Source: Lathyrus oleraceus (lineage: Eukaryota > Streptophyta > Magnoliopsida > Fabales > Fabaceae). From it: a stretch of 64,000 bases of DNA. Of the stretch, positions 50,341 to 61,504 are shown piece by piece. Within the stretch, counting starts at the first letter, position 1; each line of letters opens with the position of its first letter. The notes under the pieces are model-generated. The model was not told where the DNA came from, made no database searches, and worked only from the letters and a program-made list of their open reading frames with translations. The stretch lies in NCBI RefSeq assembly GCF_024323335.1, contig NC_066584.1:433995408-434059407 (forward strand), in the 5' to 3' direction. The position numbers and the translations under genes were made by a program.

Positions 50341-50750
50341 CTAATTCAGAACTGTAAATCAAGAAAAATAAACCTCATATTCAATAAAATTAATATAAAA
50401 AGAGCTAGGACAACAACATGCAACAATAAATAATAAAGAAATTATATAATTATTAATTACGTACCGCAACCAAAAGATGGAAGGTTGCACTGAGAAGTAA
50501 GTTGAGAAGCGATTCTAAGAGTGTTACAGAGACAATCACGGTTGGTTGCTTGAAGTGCATTGCAGCAATCAGCACTAGGGTCAGTGTTGGATGCACCAGG
50601 CACAACAAATGGTGCACAAACATTCAGATTGGTAAGCTGAACTGGACAACTATTACTCTGTGCCTCACCCATTTTCACATGAGTTCCTAATGCCACAGCC
50701 AAAAGTAGCATCACTGCAACTTGACACCTCATTGAAACAATACCTGCCAT
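50341..50750 (-). CDS. FIL1-like non-specific lipid transfer protein, copy 1 (two exons)
   Basis: Exon 1 is 50750-50465 and exon 2 is 50351-50341, on the minus strand. The intron has donor G/GTACGT and acceptor TTTACAG/TT. Splicing gives 98 residues ending FGCVLN; without it the frame reads three residues into the intron (FGCGT). Residues 1-30 form a signal peptide (MLLLAVALG core, cut probably after GEA). The eight-cysteine motif is C35-X9-C45-X16-CC(62,63)-X9-C73-L-C75-X12-C88-X6-C95. The small all-helical fold binds lipids and is secreted. The sequence resembles anther/stamen FIL1-type proteins (family from memory). Intact. Confidence 0.88.
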
Positions 50751-50815
50751 GATAATTTTCTAGTTATTAAACTTGTTTATCAAAGGTATGTGATGTATGA
50801 CATGAAATGTCCCCA

Positions 50816-50822
50816 ATTTATA
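50816..50822 (-). promoter_or_regulatory. TATA box of LTP gene 1
   Basis: TATAAAT on the minus strand, 66 bases before the ATG, a normal plant spacing. Kept in copy 2 at 62149-62155. Confidence 0.6.
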
Positions 50823-50975
50823 GTTCATTGTGTTGAAAACTTGGTTATTTTCATGAGTGACCTAACTAGAGTTTTTCGGCTCACAATATTTGTGTTGAAA
50901 TTGAAAAGCCAGCATGACACTATTGGAAGGATTAAATTCATCGAAATATCACACAAGAAAGACATCACGCTTTAA

Positions 50976-51330
50976 AAACATTTTTTTTTTATATTTTTAA
51001 AAATGATTTTTTTTTTAAATATTACAATATTTTATTACATAAATATATTATTGAACATTAAAGCACAATCATAATCGTATTTTAAAAAAAAAATATATTT
51101 CAAAATAAATTTTATGAAAAATTATTTGAAATAAATTCAAAACTAAAGTAATTTTTTTAAAATTTCATATTTAAGAATTTTTTTTAATAAAATGATGATA
51201 TACTTAAAATAATATTTAAGAATAACTATTCAAACTAAATTTTTATAAAAAAAAAATTTGTATATTTTTTTAAACAAAAATATATAAAACTATAGGAATT
51301 AATTTAAAGAAAAATAAATAAATTGACCTT
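50976..51330. other. Very AT-rich spacer
   Basis: Runs of A and T without a gene. Repeated with many differences at about 62260-62670. Confidence 0.6.
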
Positions 51331-51339
51331 TAATTTAAA

Positions 51340-52001
51340 ATGGAAGTGGTTCTTCAAGTGGAGAAAGTTCTAGCTCAAGCGAGGAATCGGCAAAGATATG
51401 TTACATGACCAACAAAGGAAAGAAAAAGAATGTAAGTCACTTTAAGCTTAAATCTACTAATGACTTATCTTATTCTCAATTGCAAGAATATTTTGAAAAT
51501 CTACAAAGACAAATCATAGAGGCTTTCAAAAAGCTTGCTTCAAACAAAATTTTCTTTTCTCATTTGCGAGCTAAAATGTTGGAAAATGAAAAGAATATGG
51601 AAGCTCTAAGAAAATACATGATAGATATGTTAAAAGATAAATGTGATGATAATAAAACCTCATGGTTTGGGAGTGAGACTTGTCATATTTGACAAAAATA
51701 ATCAAGAGATCTTAAAGCCAAGTCGAACAAGACTTTGCAACCCAAAGTCACTTTTGCTATTGACACTTTAAAATATGACATGCCTTCTCATAATCTTTAT
51801 AGAAGGTATAATTATATTGAAAAGAGTTCAAATAGCAAAAAAGTATCTTCTCACAATGTTTATTGCCATTATTGTTGCACGAAGGGTCATACCACTGTAA
51901 AGTGTAACTTTAAGAGACTCTTGGTCCCCAATGACACTCATCAATGGTTGCCTAAATGCAACCAAGATTTCACTAATCGTCAAGGACCCAATGAAGATTA
52001 G
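51340..52001 (+). pseudogene. Sirevirus-like copia gag C-terminal remnant, copy 1
   Basis: The reading starts in a Ser/Glu-rich stretch (GSSSGESSSSSEESAKICYM), passes a coiled coil (QLQEYFENLQRQIIEAFKKL) and is interrupted by stops at about 51690-51702. It continues as QPKVTFAIDTLKYD with the knuckle CHYCCTKGHTTVKC (CX2CX4HX4C) and a tail LVPNDTHQWLPK like the WVPKGT tail of this family. It has no start and no protease after it. The lineage call (Sirevirus/Maximus) rests on the order coiled coil, knuckle, tail. Confidence 0.68.
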
Positions 52002-52438
52002 GCACCTAGCACTAGTCGTTGATCTTGAAAGATAAATGTCTTGGCACTATGAAGAGAGTATGAGATCTCGTTCGTGGAAGCTCAAGAGATAATACTTGTG
52101 ACACTTCTCTATTTCTTGACTTTGTGACAAAGAAGATAGAATGTGTTACTAAAGAGGTTAATGGTAAGTGCTCTTTTAATTAGTAAAAGTGTATTGACTA
52201 TTACTAATTAATTCTATCCGAGAAGTGTCGGAAAAGGGTATTGTTCTTAATGATGTAGGTTATCTTCGACAAAGACATACTCAAGTTCATCAAATTAGGG
52301 ATTAATCAACCTAAAATGAGAAATGTGAGGAGGAGCAAGATGATTGTCATAATTGAACAAGATTGAAATTCCAGCTATTACGATATTCATTAAGTTAATG
52401 AGATTCTTGGTTACATTATTAATAACACTCTCAAATAC
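52002..52438 (+). other. Unassigned stretch after the gag remnant
   Basis: No frame long enough to name. Repeated at about 63337-63774. Protease and RT motifs were looked for and not seen. Confidence 0.4.
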
Positions 52439-52663
52439 TTGTACAAAGAGAAAAGTGGTAAGATCATTTTGGTTATGTTTGTGTTTGTGACACTTATTGC
52501 GTTCATTTCAACTTTCGTTCGAAAGTCTCTCGTGGAATACTTGTGCATCCTTCGTATGATCCGTATGATGATGTTATATCGTTTCAATCCTTTTTCTTAT
52601 TTCGTGAGTCAGTATTTCTTTACTTGTTTATTTTTTAAGGTATATAATGTAGTATGTGTATGA
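52439..52663 (+). pseudogene. Small open frame with one membrane segment, copy 1
   Basis: 74 codons. In the first part, KEKSGKIILVMFVFVTLIAF forms one strongly hydrophobic segment followed by STFVRKSLVE. The right copy (63775-63972) keeps this part with conservative changes (SILVMFVFVALVAF). The frame is also open for a short distance upstream. It could be a remnant of an element-encoded protein; I cannot assign it. Confidence 0.35.
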
Positions 52664-53530
52664 CATGTGTAGTATTTGTTCACTTCCAAAAATTTCAATG
52701 CAACCATTGTGTGTTTCATTTCATATGTTTATAGTGGCTATATACTAAGTGTCATCATACTTGATCTATATCTTTTACCATTTCATGCTTACTGTTGTGT
52801 TTGTATGTTAATTGCTTTGAAATAATTAAATCATTGCATATGCATAGTCTCTTATTCATTACTCATGAATAAGTCATTGTGAGTCATCAAAAATTATCTC
52901 ATAAGTCATAAATGTGAATTTTTTCAAGTTTTGTCCATAATGCACCGACACGTGGTCGTATAAGTCGATGCACAATTTTGAATTTTTGTATTTGTCAAAA
53001 ATACTTTAGGATGTGTCGGCACATCCGTGGATAGGTCGGCCTATAGAATTAATTTTTCTATTCTTGATTAAACGCTTCAGTATATGCTGACACATAACTT
53101 TAACAGGTCGGCACATTAACTCAGAGGTCGACTCATATTCTATCTTTAGTCCAAAACTCTTCATTTCACATTCATGTATCCAAAGCTCTCAAATCTCCAA
53201 GCTTCATCTCATCTCATAATAGTCATTCAATCTCATTAAATCTTATTTGTCTCTCTCAATCCATTGCATCTTTATTCACATTTTCATCAAATCTCTTCCA
53301 TTTATCTTATTTTTCTCTCTTGTTCTTTCAAAAGCCCTCTTTTCACCCTAAGTCACAAAAGTTCCAAGTTCTTACTTGTTTTTGGATTATCTTCTCATCT
53401 TTGTGTGTTGCTGTGATTGTGTGTCTTGCTTGAGTGTGTGGATATTCAAAAATATTTCATACTCATTCATTCTTCATTCAAACATTTCATCAAACATCTG
53501 GTATGCACACTTTCATTTCAATTTTTTCCA
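52664..53530 (+). other. Leader of the env-position ORF with GTCGRCACAT motifs
   Basis: Non-coding. Degenerate copies of AGGTCGGCACAT or GTCGRC(A/T)CAT lie between about 52946 and 53130. A pyrimidine-rich leader (53190-53400) precedes the ORF. Confidence 0.5.
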
Positions 53531-54990
53531 TGGCTTCAAAGATTTCTAAGTACAAGATTGATGCTAAGGGTAAAATCAAGGCTACTACCTCTACTATTGT
53601 TGCTGAAAAATCCATTTACTTTGGTTTCCAAGAAGTATGTCAAGGATTTTGAGTTAAAGCACCAAACTCGTCTTGTAGTGAAACAATTTATGTGGAAGCA
53701 GGTTACAGTTGGCTGTTTGAATATACCTGATGTTGTTAAGCTTGTTGAGCATCAACAAGATTACAATAAGGATATTATTAGTGTATTCTACTCAGGTCTA
53801 CATGAAAAACAAGGTTCTTTCTTTAGGTTTTCGATAGGTAACAAAGTTTATCAATTTACCAACGATTTACGGAAAACTTTGTTTGGGATTACTGTGGGTG
53901 ATGTTGATGCGGATGATGAGGTTGATCTGTTGGTAAATGATCTTTACACTCACATAAATTTTAATTGGAGTGTTCATTTGAATGAGATACTAAAGTCTCC
54001 TCGTGCCGAGGACTATTATGATCCTATTACCACTGATCATTTCAAGATGGTGCCAAAAAATCTGCTATGGGGGGTATCTCATATCTTGAGGCCAAAGAAT
54101 GATGTGTTTTCGAGAATTGACAATGTTGAGATTCATTAGGTATACATTCTGCTGCATAAGGTCAAAATTAACTGGCTTCACTACTTTGTGTCTCGTATGT
54201 TCTCTATCAAAAAATACAACAAGGGCACATCTTTTTGATATCCCTCTATGATTACTAAGATTCTAAACTACTTTGACATTGGTTTGCCGAATCTCACCTA
54301 CAAATCTCTTGCTTCTTCTCAAGAATTTTCTCACCGTACACAGGTTAACATGAACTTCGTTTGGGATGTAAATCGTCAGGAGTACTATATACTCTTGGGT
54401 AAGCATGGAAGGAAGGTGTACAATTTTGATGATCCTATTGAGTGCGGTGATGATGCAGCCGATGCTCACATGGATGATGAGAAACCTATGGGGGTTCATC
54501 ATGATGGTACGGAAGGAGATGATGTAATGCATGATTCTCCCCGAGGTGATGATCATGGTGCAGGTTTTGGTACTAATTATGCTGATACTTCCTCTATTAT
54601 GACTATGCTTCAGGATATGCAGACGAAATAAGACGAGAGATATGATGAGGACTGCAAGTGGCGAGACACATTTGAAGCTGCATAAATGGAGCAATTATGT
54701 CTGATGCAGCAACACATGCCTACTCAAGATTCCAACATTGAGGTTTTTGCTTCATATGTGATTTAGTCTTTGGTGTCCTTACGAACTGATATGAATGCTA
54801 ATCATGTTGTTGTTCTAGCCAGGATTAATCATATGATTTCAGCCCAAGAAAAAGATTTTGCGCATTATGAAAGGTTTTGCCGTGAAATGTATGATTTCTT
54901 GGATTCTCAGTATCGCGGTGAAGGACAAGGCTGACATAGGGGTATGTCAAGAGGACGTGGGAGGAGATAAAGTGGAGCTAGACTAATATG
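53531..54990 (+). pseudogene. Sirevirus-type env-position protein, broken
   Basis: ATG 53531 opens MASKISKYKIDAKGKIK, which runs to a stop at 53650. The main part is in another phase (KKYVKDFELKHQTRLVVKQF, then FYSGLHEKQGSFFRF, LLWGVSHILRPKNDVFSRID), with TAG at 54137. Similarity then continues as INWLHYFVSRMFSIKKYNKG and ILNYFDIGLPNLTYKS to an acidic region (GDDAADAHMDDEKP) and a Gln/Met-rich coiled coil, with further stops at 54629 and 54683. This is the plant transposon protein that some Sireviruses and other LTR elements carry downstream of pol. Not functional. Confidence 0.65.
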
Positions 54991-55503
54991 TTGTGATAGT
55001 GTCTTGGTTTTTATTTTGTGTCAGTTAGCATTAAGTCAAATCATGTGTGGAGTATGCATGCATTTGTATTTTGGATTATGGTTTGTTTAGCTTTTGGTTC
55101 GCAATTACTACTTAATTGTTTGATGTTTAGAAAATGATGGTTATATGGTTGTTGTGTTAAATGATTATGGCTATTGTTTTGTTTTTGTTTATTAATCTTG
55201 TGTGATTTCATATATTTGAGAGCATTTCTTATCTTTGCAATTTCCTATGTATTGTATATTGAATATGTAATACTCCTAATAGAGTGTTTTGCCTCTTTTT
55301 GATGTTGTCAAAGGGGGAGAAATATATGATACACATGCACACACTCAGGGGGAGATTTTCATATGATGCACATGCACACACTCAGGGGGATCTTTCCATG
55401 AACAAGAACGCATCGTCTCAAGTTTTGGCATCATAAAAAAGGGGAAGTATATGAGTGCATTCTTCCGTTTAGATATGTTTTGAATGATGTCAAAACTAGG
55501 AAA
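54991..55503 (+). mobile_element. Sirevirus-type 3' region with several purine tracts
   Basis: Purine tracts AAAGGGGGAGAAA (about 55308), CAGGGGGAGA (about 55347), CAGGGGGA (about 55384) and AAAAAAGGGGAAG (about 55435) lie in a direct repeat of about 50 bp (CACATGCACACACTCAGGGG twice). Multiple purine tracts before the 3' LTR are described for Sireviruses. The LTR itself probably starts soon after 55447 and continues past the copia insertion at 61160. Confidence 0.55.
55499..55503 (+). repeat. Target site duplication GGAAA, left copy
   Basis: GGAAA before TGTTGGTGA at 55504 and again at 61155-61159 after ...TCTAACA. Confidence 0.95.
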
Positions 55504-56043
55504 TGTTGGTGATTTTAGTATCACCCATGATTTTAGTAGTAATGAGATTTACTATAGGCCGATGCAATTATGCGTTAAAGCTTGGAAACGAGTTAGGAGT
55601 AGTGCGGAGTGCACGCTCGTAGAGCCAACGTGTAATTGACTGCAAGTAATTGAAAACGGGGTTCCAAGGGGCGTAGCCCCTGGCGGGGTGCGGGGCAGCG
55701 CCCCGCTGGGGTTCCAAGGGGCGAAGCCCCTGGCGGGGTGCGGGGCAGCGCCCTGCCGGGGTCCAAGCCGTTATTACCGTTTTTCTTGAAAAGGTATGAC
55801 TTTTCGTTTTCAGTTTTCGTTCTCCTATAAAAGGGGGAAATCTGGCCTCGGTTTAGGGTTACACACAAAAAACCATTCTACGTTCCAGAATCTTTCTTTT
55901 GCCAGAAACATTCTTTCTTCAAGAATTATCCCCACAAAGATTTCGTGAACCCAGGCATAAATAGGGTCGAAATACTTTGTTCGGAAAGTGAACGAACACG
56001 ATTCTTCGAAGATTATCCAGGATTATCAATTAATTATCTAACA
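55504..56043 (+). mobile_element. 5' LTR of the complete copia element
   Basis: 540 bp, TGTTGGTGA...TATCTAACA. GC-rich inverted-repeat block at about 55662-55770 just before the TATA box TATAAAA (55826-55832). The only difference I see from the 3' LTR is one extra C (GAAGCCCCTGG here, GAAGCCCTGG at 60837). Confidence 0.97.
55662..55770 (+). repeat. GC-rich twin hairpin block in the LTR
   Basis: Two tandem units of about 52 bp, each with AAGGGGCG(T/A)AGCCCCT (stem GGGGC/GCCCC) and GCGGGGCAGCGCCC(C/T)GC. Its base composition contrasts sharply with the AT-rich surroundings. Repeated at 60774-60881. Confidence 0.85.
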
Positions 56044-56070
56044 AACGAATAAAGTATTCATCTGATAATC

Positions 56071-59000
56071 ATGGCTGGAGGAAACACCGTCAAGGAGATG
56101 ACCAGAAATTTCGGAAAATTGGACAAGTTTCAAGGACAAGATTTCAGGCGTTGGCAGAAGAAGATGCATTTCATGTTGACAACGTTGAAGGTGGTGCATG
56201 TCCTATCTACACCGATTCCAGAAATTCGGGAAGATGACACAGTTGAAAATCTGAGACGCAGATCAAAGTGGGAGAACGACGACTACATATGCAGAGGGCA
56301 CATTCTTAACGGTATGTCTGATCCCTTATTTGATATTTACCAAAACATAGAATCTGCAAAGGAATTGTGGGATTGTCTCGAATCCAAGTACATGGCAGAG
56401 GACTCATCCAGTAAAAAGTTTCTGGTGACTGATTTCAACAACTACAAAATGGTTGAATCAAGGTCTGTCATGGAACAATTCAATGAACTCCTCCGAATCC
56501 TTGGACAGTTCACACTACACGGATTAAATATGGATGAAACAATATCTGTCTCAAGCATCATAGACAAGTTGCCTCCTTCGTGGAAAGATTTCAAACACAA
56601 TCTGAAACATGGAAAAGACGAACTGTCTTCGATCCAACTTGGAAGTCACTTGCGCATAGAAGAATCTCTAAGAGCGCAGGAGGATAACAAAGGAAAAGGC
56701 AAAGAAATTGCTGGACCCTCGGTTAATATGATCGAAGAGGGTGGTAGGAACGGTAACAACAAAAACAAAGGAAAGAAGCGTGCTTTCAAGGACAATAAGG
56801 GAAGTTTCGGTGCTAACAAGAAACCGAAATTAGAATGCTGGAAGTGTGGTAAAACAGGCCACTTCAAGAGGGATTGTCGCTTCGTTAAAAAGCACGATAA
56901 CGCGAATGCAAGTGGTTCAGGAAAGGGGTCTAAGGACCAATCCGAAAACCAAGGTCAGAAATCAATTCGTGATTTGAATAGTTTAATTAAACATTCTGTT
57001 TCACTAAATTCTGAAGCATTTTATGTGCAGGATGATGCTACCGCATGGTGGATTGATTCTGGCGCCACTACACATGTTTGCAAGGATCGTTTCTGGTTCA
57101 AGACTTTTGTTCCAATGGAAGATGGTTCTGTCCTCTACATGGGAGATGATCACTTCGCTCCCGTTGAAGGCAAAGGAAACGTGGTGTTAGAATTCAGTTC
57201 CGGAAAAACTATTACTTTGTTTAATGTTTTGTATGTTCCTAAATTACGAAAGAATTTAATTTCTGGCCCTGTATTAAATAAGCTTGGATACAAGCAAGTG
57301 TGTGAATCAGATAAATATGTATTATCAAAGTCTGGTGTGTTTGTAGGATTTGGATATTATAATAATGGTATGTTTATGATGAATTTGAATGGAGTTCCTA
57401 ATGATTCTGGTTCTGTATTTATGTCCTCTTCGAATATTATCAATTCTTCGTTATGGCATGCTCGTCTAGGACATGTACATTATAAAAGAATGCATGAAAT
57501 GTCTAAAGATAAATTAATTCCTAATCTTGATAAAAATGTAGAAAAGTGTAAAACTTGCATGTTAACTAAGATAACTAGGCAACCATTTAAAAGTATAACA
57601 AGGAAATCTGTCATTCTTGAGTTGATACATAGTGATTTATGTGATTTACATGCTACTCCATCATTAGGGCATAAAAAATATTTTGTCACTTTCATAGATG
57701 ACACATCTAGATTCTGCTATGTCTATTTGTTGCACGCTAAGGACGAAGCCTTAGATAAATTCAAAATTTATAAAACTGAAGTTGAAGTGCAACAGAATGT
57801 GTTGATTAAAACATTACGCACAGATAGAGGTGGTGAATATTATGATCCTGTGTTTTTCCAATCCGTAGGAATCATTCATGAGACTACGGCTACTTACACA
57901 CCTCAACAAAATGGTGTGGCTGAAAGGAAAAATAGAGTGCTAAAAGAAATGGTGAATGCCATGTTATCTTACTCTGGTCTGAGTGAAGGATTTTGGGGAG
58001 AAGCCATGTTAACGGCATGCTATTTGTTAAATAGAGTTCCCAATAAAAGGAACAAAACTACCCCATATGAAATTTGGTATAAGAAACGACCCAACCTGAC
58101 ATTTCTACGTGTTTGGGGTTGTAGGGCCGTGGTTAGACTCCCGGACCCAAAAAGGAAAACTTTGGGTGAAAAGGGTGTAGCTTGCATCTTTGTTGGATAT
58201 GCCGAGCACTCCAAGGCCTATAGGTTCTATGTTATAGAGCCTAATGACTCGATCTCTATTAACATAATTATAGAATCGAGAGATGCCATATTTGATGAGA
58301 ACTGTTTCTCCTCTGTACCTAGACCAAAGGACTCTATACCTATTTCAGATGAATCTCTAAGAGATGATCATTCAAATGATGTGCCAAGTCAAGCACTTGA
58401 ACCCCGTAGGAGCAAAAGAGCTAGAAAAACTAAATCTTATGGATCTGATTTCCAACTATATTTAGTTGAGGGATCAAAGGATCAGATTGACACTCAATAT
58501 TATTATTGCTATAGTATTGAAGAGGATCCAAGAACGTATGATGAAGCTATCAAGTCTCGAGATTATGCTTTTTGGAAAGAAGCAATTGATGAAGAGATTG
58601 GCTCTATCATGGAAAATAATACTTGGATACTATCTGATTTACCACCAGGTTGCAAACCATTGGGTTGCAAATGGATCTTCAAAAAGAAGATGAAAGTCGA
58701 TGGTACAATTGACAAGTTTAAAGCTAGACTAGTTATCCAAGGCTTCAGACAAAAGGAAGGGATTGATTATTTCGATACCTATGCTCCTGTTGCTCGTATC
58801 ACTATTATTAGATTGTTGATTGCCTTGGCGGCTATTCATAATCTAGTGATTCACCAAATGGATGTCAAAACAGCCTTTCTGAATGGTCATTTGGAAGAAG
58901 AAGTGTATATGAAGCAACCTGAAGGTTTTGTAATGCCTGGTAATGAACATAAAGTGTGTAAACTAATTAAGTCATTATATGGGCTAAAACAAGCTCCGAA

Positions 59001-60066
59001 GCAGTGGCATCAAAAGTTTGATGAGGTTGTTTTGTCCAATGGTTTCATTCTAAACCAAGCTGACAAATGTGTATATAGCAAATTTGATACATCCGGTAAA
59101 GGAGTTTTCATTTGCTTATATGTTGATGACATGTTGATCTTTGGCACCGACCAAAATCAAATTGATATAACAAAGAATTTCTTGTCATCAAAGTTCTCCA
59201 TGAAAGATATGGGAGAAGCGGACGTTATTCTAGGAATTAAGATTAAACGGGAAAATAAAGGGATTGTAATTACGCAATCTCATTACATTGAGAAAATGCT
59301 CAAGAAGTTCAATTGTGAAAGTTGTTCTCCAGTAAGTACTCCAATGGATCCGGGAGAAAAACTTATGCCAAATACAGGTAAACCGGTAGATCAACTCGAA
59401 TATTCAAGAGCTATAGGCTCTTTGATGTATGCTATGATTAGCACTCGACCGGATATTGCTTATGCGGTTGAAAAGTTGAGCAGATTTACGAGTAATCCTA
59501 GCCGGCATCATTGGCATGCGATAACTAGGGTATTCAAGTACTTGAAGGGTACAATGAATTATGGATTGTCATATATGGGATTTCCTTCGGTGTTAGAGGG
59601 TTATTCGGATGCTAGTTGGATAAATAATGCTGAAGATTCATCCTCTACAAGTGGATGGGTGTTCTTGCTTGGGGGAGGTGCTATCTCATGGGCTTCCAAG
59701 AAGCAAACATGTATAACTAGTTCCACAATGGAATCTGAGTTTGTAGCATTAGCTGCTGCTGGTAAAGAAGCAGAATGGCTAAGGAACTTGGTATACGAGA
59801 TTCCGATATGGCCTAAACCGATATCACCAATTTCTATCCGTTGTGATAGTACTGCCACATTGGCTAAAGCTTATAGTCAAATATACAATGGAAAGTCTAG
59901 ACATTTGGGTGTCAGACATAGTATGATTAGAGAATTAATCATGAATGGGGTGATATCTATAGAGTTTGTTCGGTCGCAACAAAACTTAGCTGACCACTTG
60001 ACAAAGGGGTTAGCTAGAGACTTAGTAAAGAAGTCGGTAATTGGGATGGGATTAAAGTCCATTTAA
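56071..60066 (+). CDS. Ty1/copia gag-pol polyprotein, complete
   Basis: 1331 codons without a stop or frameshift; ATG is 27 bases after the LTR. In order: capsid-like gag ([20 protein letters not shown]; residues 1-230), knuckle [14 protein letters not shown] (256-269), aspartic protease [12 protein letters not shown] (Asp329), and integrase zinc site H463/H468/C493/C496. The integrase triad lies near D522, D585 and E618 ([16 protein letters not shown]). RT has YVDD at 1017-1020 and [12 protein letters not shown]. RNase H has YSDASW (Asp1180), MESEFVALA and CDSTATLAK, and ends [13 protein letters not shown]. All catalytic residues are present, so it could direct reverse transcription and integration of its own RNA. 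I do not assign a named copia lineage. Confidence 0.97.
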   Translation: MAGGNTVKEMTRNFGKLDKFQGQDFRRWQKKMHFMLTTLKVVHVLSTPIPEIREDDTVENLRRRSKWENDDYICRGHILNGMSDPLFDIYQNIESAKELWDCLESKYMAEDSSSKKFLVTDFNNYKMVESRSVMEQFNELLRILGQFTLHGLNMDETISVSSIIDKLPPSWKDFKHNLKHGKDELSSIQLGSHLRIEESLRAQEDNKGKGKEIAGPSVNMIEEGGRNGNNKNKGKKRAFKDNKGSFGANKKPKLECWKCGKTGHFKRDCRFVKKHDNANASGSGKGSKDQSENQGQKSIRDLNSLIKHSVSLNSEAFYVQDDATAWWIDSGATTHVCKDRFWFKTFVPMEDGSVLYMGDDHFAPVEGKGNVVLEFSSGKTITLFNVLYVPKLRKNLISGPVLNKLGYKQVCESDKYVLSKSGVFVGFGYYNNGMFMMNLNGVPNDSGSVFMSSSNIINSSLWHARLGHVHYKRMHEMSKDKLIPNLDKNVEKCKTCMLTKITRQPFKSITRKSVILELIHSDLCDLHATPSLGHKKYFVTFIDDTSRFCYVYLLHAKDEALDKFKIYKTEVEVQQNVLIKTLRTDRGGEYYDPVFFQSVGIIHETTATYTPQQNGVAERKNRVLKEMVNAMLSYSGLSEGFWGEAMLTACYLLNRVPNKRNKTTPYEIWYKKRPNLTFLRVWGCRAVVRLPDPKRKTLGEKGVACIFVGYAEHSKAYRFYVIEPNDSISINIIIESRDAIFDENCFSSVPRPKDSIPISDESLRDDHSNDVPSQALEPRRSKRARKTKSYGSDFQLYLVEGSKDQIDTQYYYCYSIEEDPRTYDEAIKSRDYAFWKEAIDEEIGSIMENNTWILSDLPPGCKPLGCKWIFKKKMKVDGTIDKFKARLVIQGFRQKEGIDYFDTYAPVARITIIRLLIALAAIHNLVIHQMDVKTAFLNGHLEEEVYMKQPEGFVMPGNEHKVCKLIKSLYGLKQAPKQWHQKFDEVVLSNGFILNQADKCVYSKFDTSGKGVFICLYVDDMLIFGTDQNQIDITKNFLSSKFSMKDMGEADVILGIKIKRENKGIVITQSHYIEKMLKKFNCESCSPVSTPMDPGEKLMPNTGKPVDQLEYSRAIGSLMYAMISTRPDIAYAVEKLSRFTSNPSRHHWHAITRVFKYLKGTMNYGLSYMGFPSVLEGYSDASWINNAEDSSSTSGWVFLLGGGAISWASKKQTCITSSTMESEFVALAAAGKEAEWLRNLVYEIPIWPKPISPISIRCDSTATLAKAYSQIYNGKSRHLGVRHSMIRELIMNGVISIEFVRSQQNLADHLTKGLARDLVKKSVIGMGLKSI

Positions 60067-60615
60067 ATCTATTAGCTTTGATATACCCAATTCCCTTCTA
60101 ATATGACGTTAGAAGCAGAATTCAATGTGGAAAGATCATAGTTAAAGATTGGAGCAATTATATTTATCTTCCCAGGGTATGTGCTCAGACCTGCAAGTGA
60201 TAGGTAGGTTGAAGTATATCTTCTTAATGGTTCTTTTGAAAAATTGTAAATGCAGGTACAAGATTAAAAGAATCACCTATGTAAGCATGAAGTTTTGCCG
60301 CTTCAAGAAGTTTGGACTTGGCTTCCTATATGCTTATTAATGGATAAGGACACATGGCTTGTAAAGTGTCAAGTATGAATAGTAGAGTATTGTAAGAAAC
60401 ATATGTGTACTATATCTTCTGACATTCAAATGGATTGACGGGTTCAATCGCTATGACACCCAGATTTTCGAGTGTTTGAAATGTGTATTTGTACTAAAAT
60501 GAAAATTCAATCGCAAGACATTTTCGTTTATGCATCTGTTTGATTGTAATATACCCTTATATATTTTATTGTATATATTAAGTAAATCAAGGATTACACT
60601 AAAATGGGGGGGATT
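60067..60615 (+). other. copia 3' untranslated region and polypurine tract
   Basis: About 550 bp without a gene. It ends AAAATGGGGGGGATT (60601-60615) directly before the LTR, a clear plus-strand primer. Confidence 0.85.
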
Positions 60616-61154
60616 TGTTGGTGATTTTAGTATCACCCATGATTTTAGTAGTAATGAGATTTACTATAGGCCGATGCAATTATGCGTTAAAGCTTGGAAA
60701 CGAGTTAGGAGTAGTGCGGAGTGCACGCTCGTAGAGCCAACGTGTAATTGACTGCAAGTAATTGAAAACGGGGTTCCAAGGGGCGTAGCCCCTGGCGGGG
60801 TGCGGGGCAGCGCCCCGCTGGGGTTCCAAGGGGCGAAGCCCTGGCGGGGTGCGGGGCAGCGCCCTGCCGGGGTCCAAGCCGTTATTACCGTTTTTCTTGA
60901 AAAGGTATGACTTTTCGTTTTCAGTTTTCGTTCTCCTATAAAAGGGGGAAATCTGGCCTCGGTTTAGGGTTACACACAAAAAACCATTCTACGTTCCAGA
61001 ATCTTTCTTTTGCCAGAAACATTCTTTCTTCAAGAATTATCCCCACAAAGATTTCGTGAACCCAGGCATAAATAGGGTCGAAATACTTTGTTCGGAAAGT
61101 GAACGAACACGATTCTTCGAAGATTATCCAGGATTATCAATTAATTATCTAACA
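60616..61154 (+). mobile_element. 3' LTR of the complete copia element
   Basis: 539 bp, TGTTGGTGA...TATCTAACA, nearly identical to 55504-56043. TATA box at 60938-60944. Confidence 0.97.
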
Positions 61155-61159
61155 GGAAA
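61155..61159 (+). repeat. Target site duplication GGAAA, right copy
   Basis: Matches 55499-55503. Confidence 0.95.
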
Positions 61160-61504
61160 TAACATTTATGTACATTGGACGGTATTATCCGAGTCTAACG
61201 ATGGATTTTAGCGTTCTTGCATTAGGAAACATGTTCTTGCATTAGGAAGCATGTCACCATTGTTGGAAATGGTCTGGAAGATATTTGTGTATCAAAATAT
61301 TGTGTTGAGCATGAGAAATCCTCATTATAGGTCGACACATACGACTACAAGTCGACCCATAGATGACTTTTTTAAACTTCAGGTTGTTACATACGTTGTA
61401 GTATTAAAGTCTGCAGCTTCTATCTCATGTGTCGAGTCTTCAGGTCGGCCTATAGGCAGCACATAACATTACAGGTCAACACATGCTTCCAACATGTCGA
61501 ACAT
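61160..61504 (+). other. Sirevirus-like LTR remnant (continuation of 55503)
   Basis: Resumes the sequence interrupted by the copia insertion. It has GTCGACACAT, GTCGACCCAT, GTCGGCCTAT and GTCAACACAT at about 61331-61488, like the motifs at 52946-53130. No gene. Confidence 0.5.

Larger units (their letters stand above)
50181..55503. repeat. Segmental duplication, left copy
   Basis: From about 50181 (AGGTCATACACTACC) the sequence is repeated in the same orientation from about 61505, including the LTP gene, AT-rich flank, Sirevirus-like gag and small membrane ORF. With the later copia insertion removed, the left unit runs 50181-55503 plus 61160-61504, about 5.7 kb. Confidence 0.88.
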
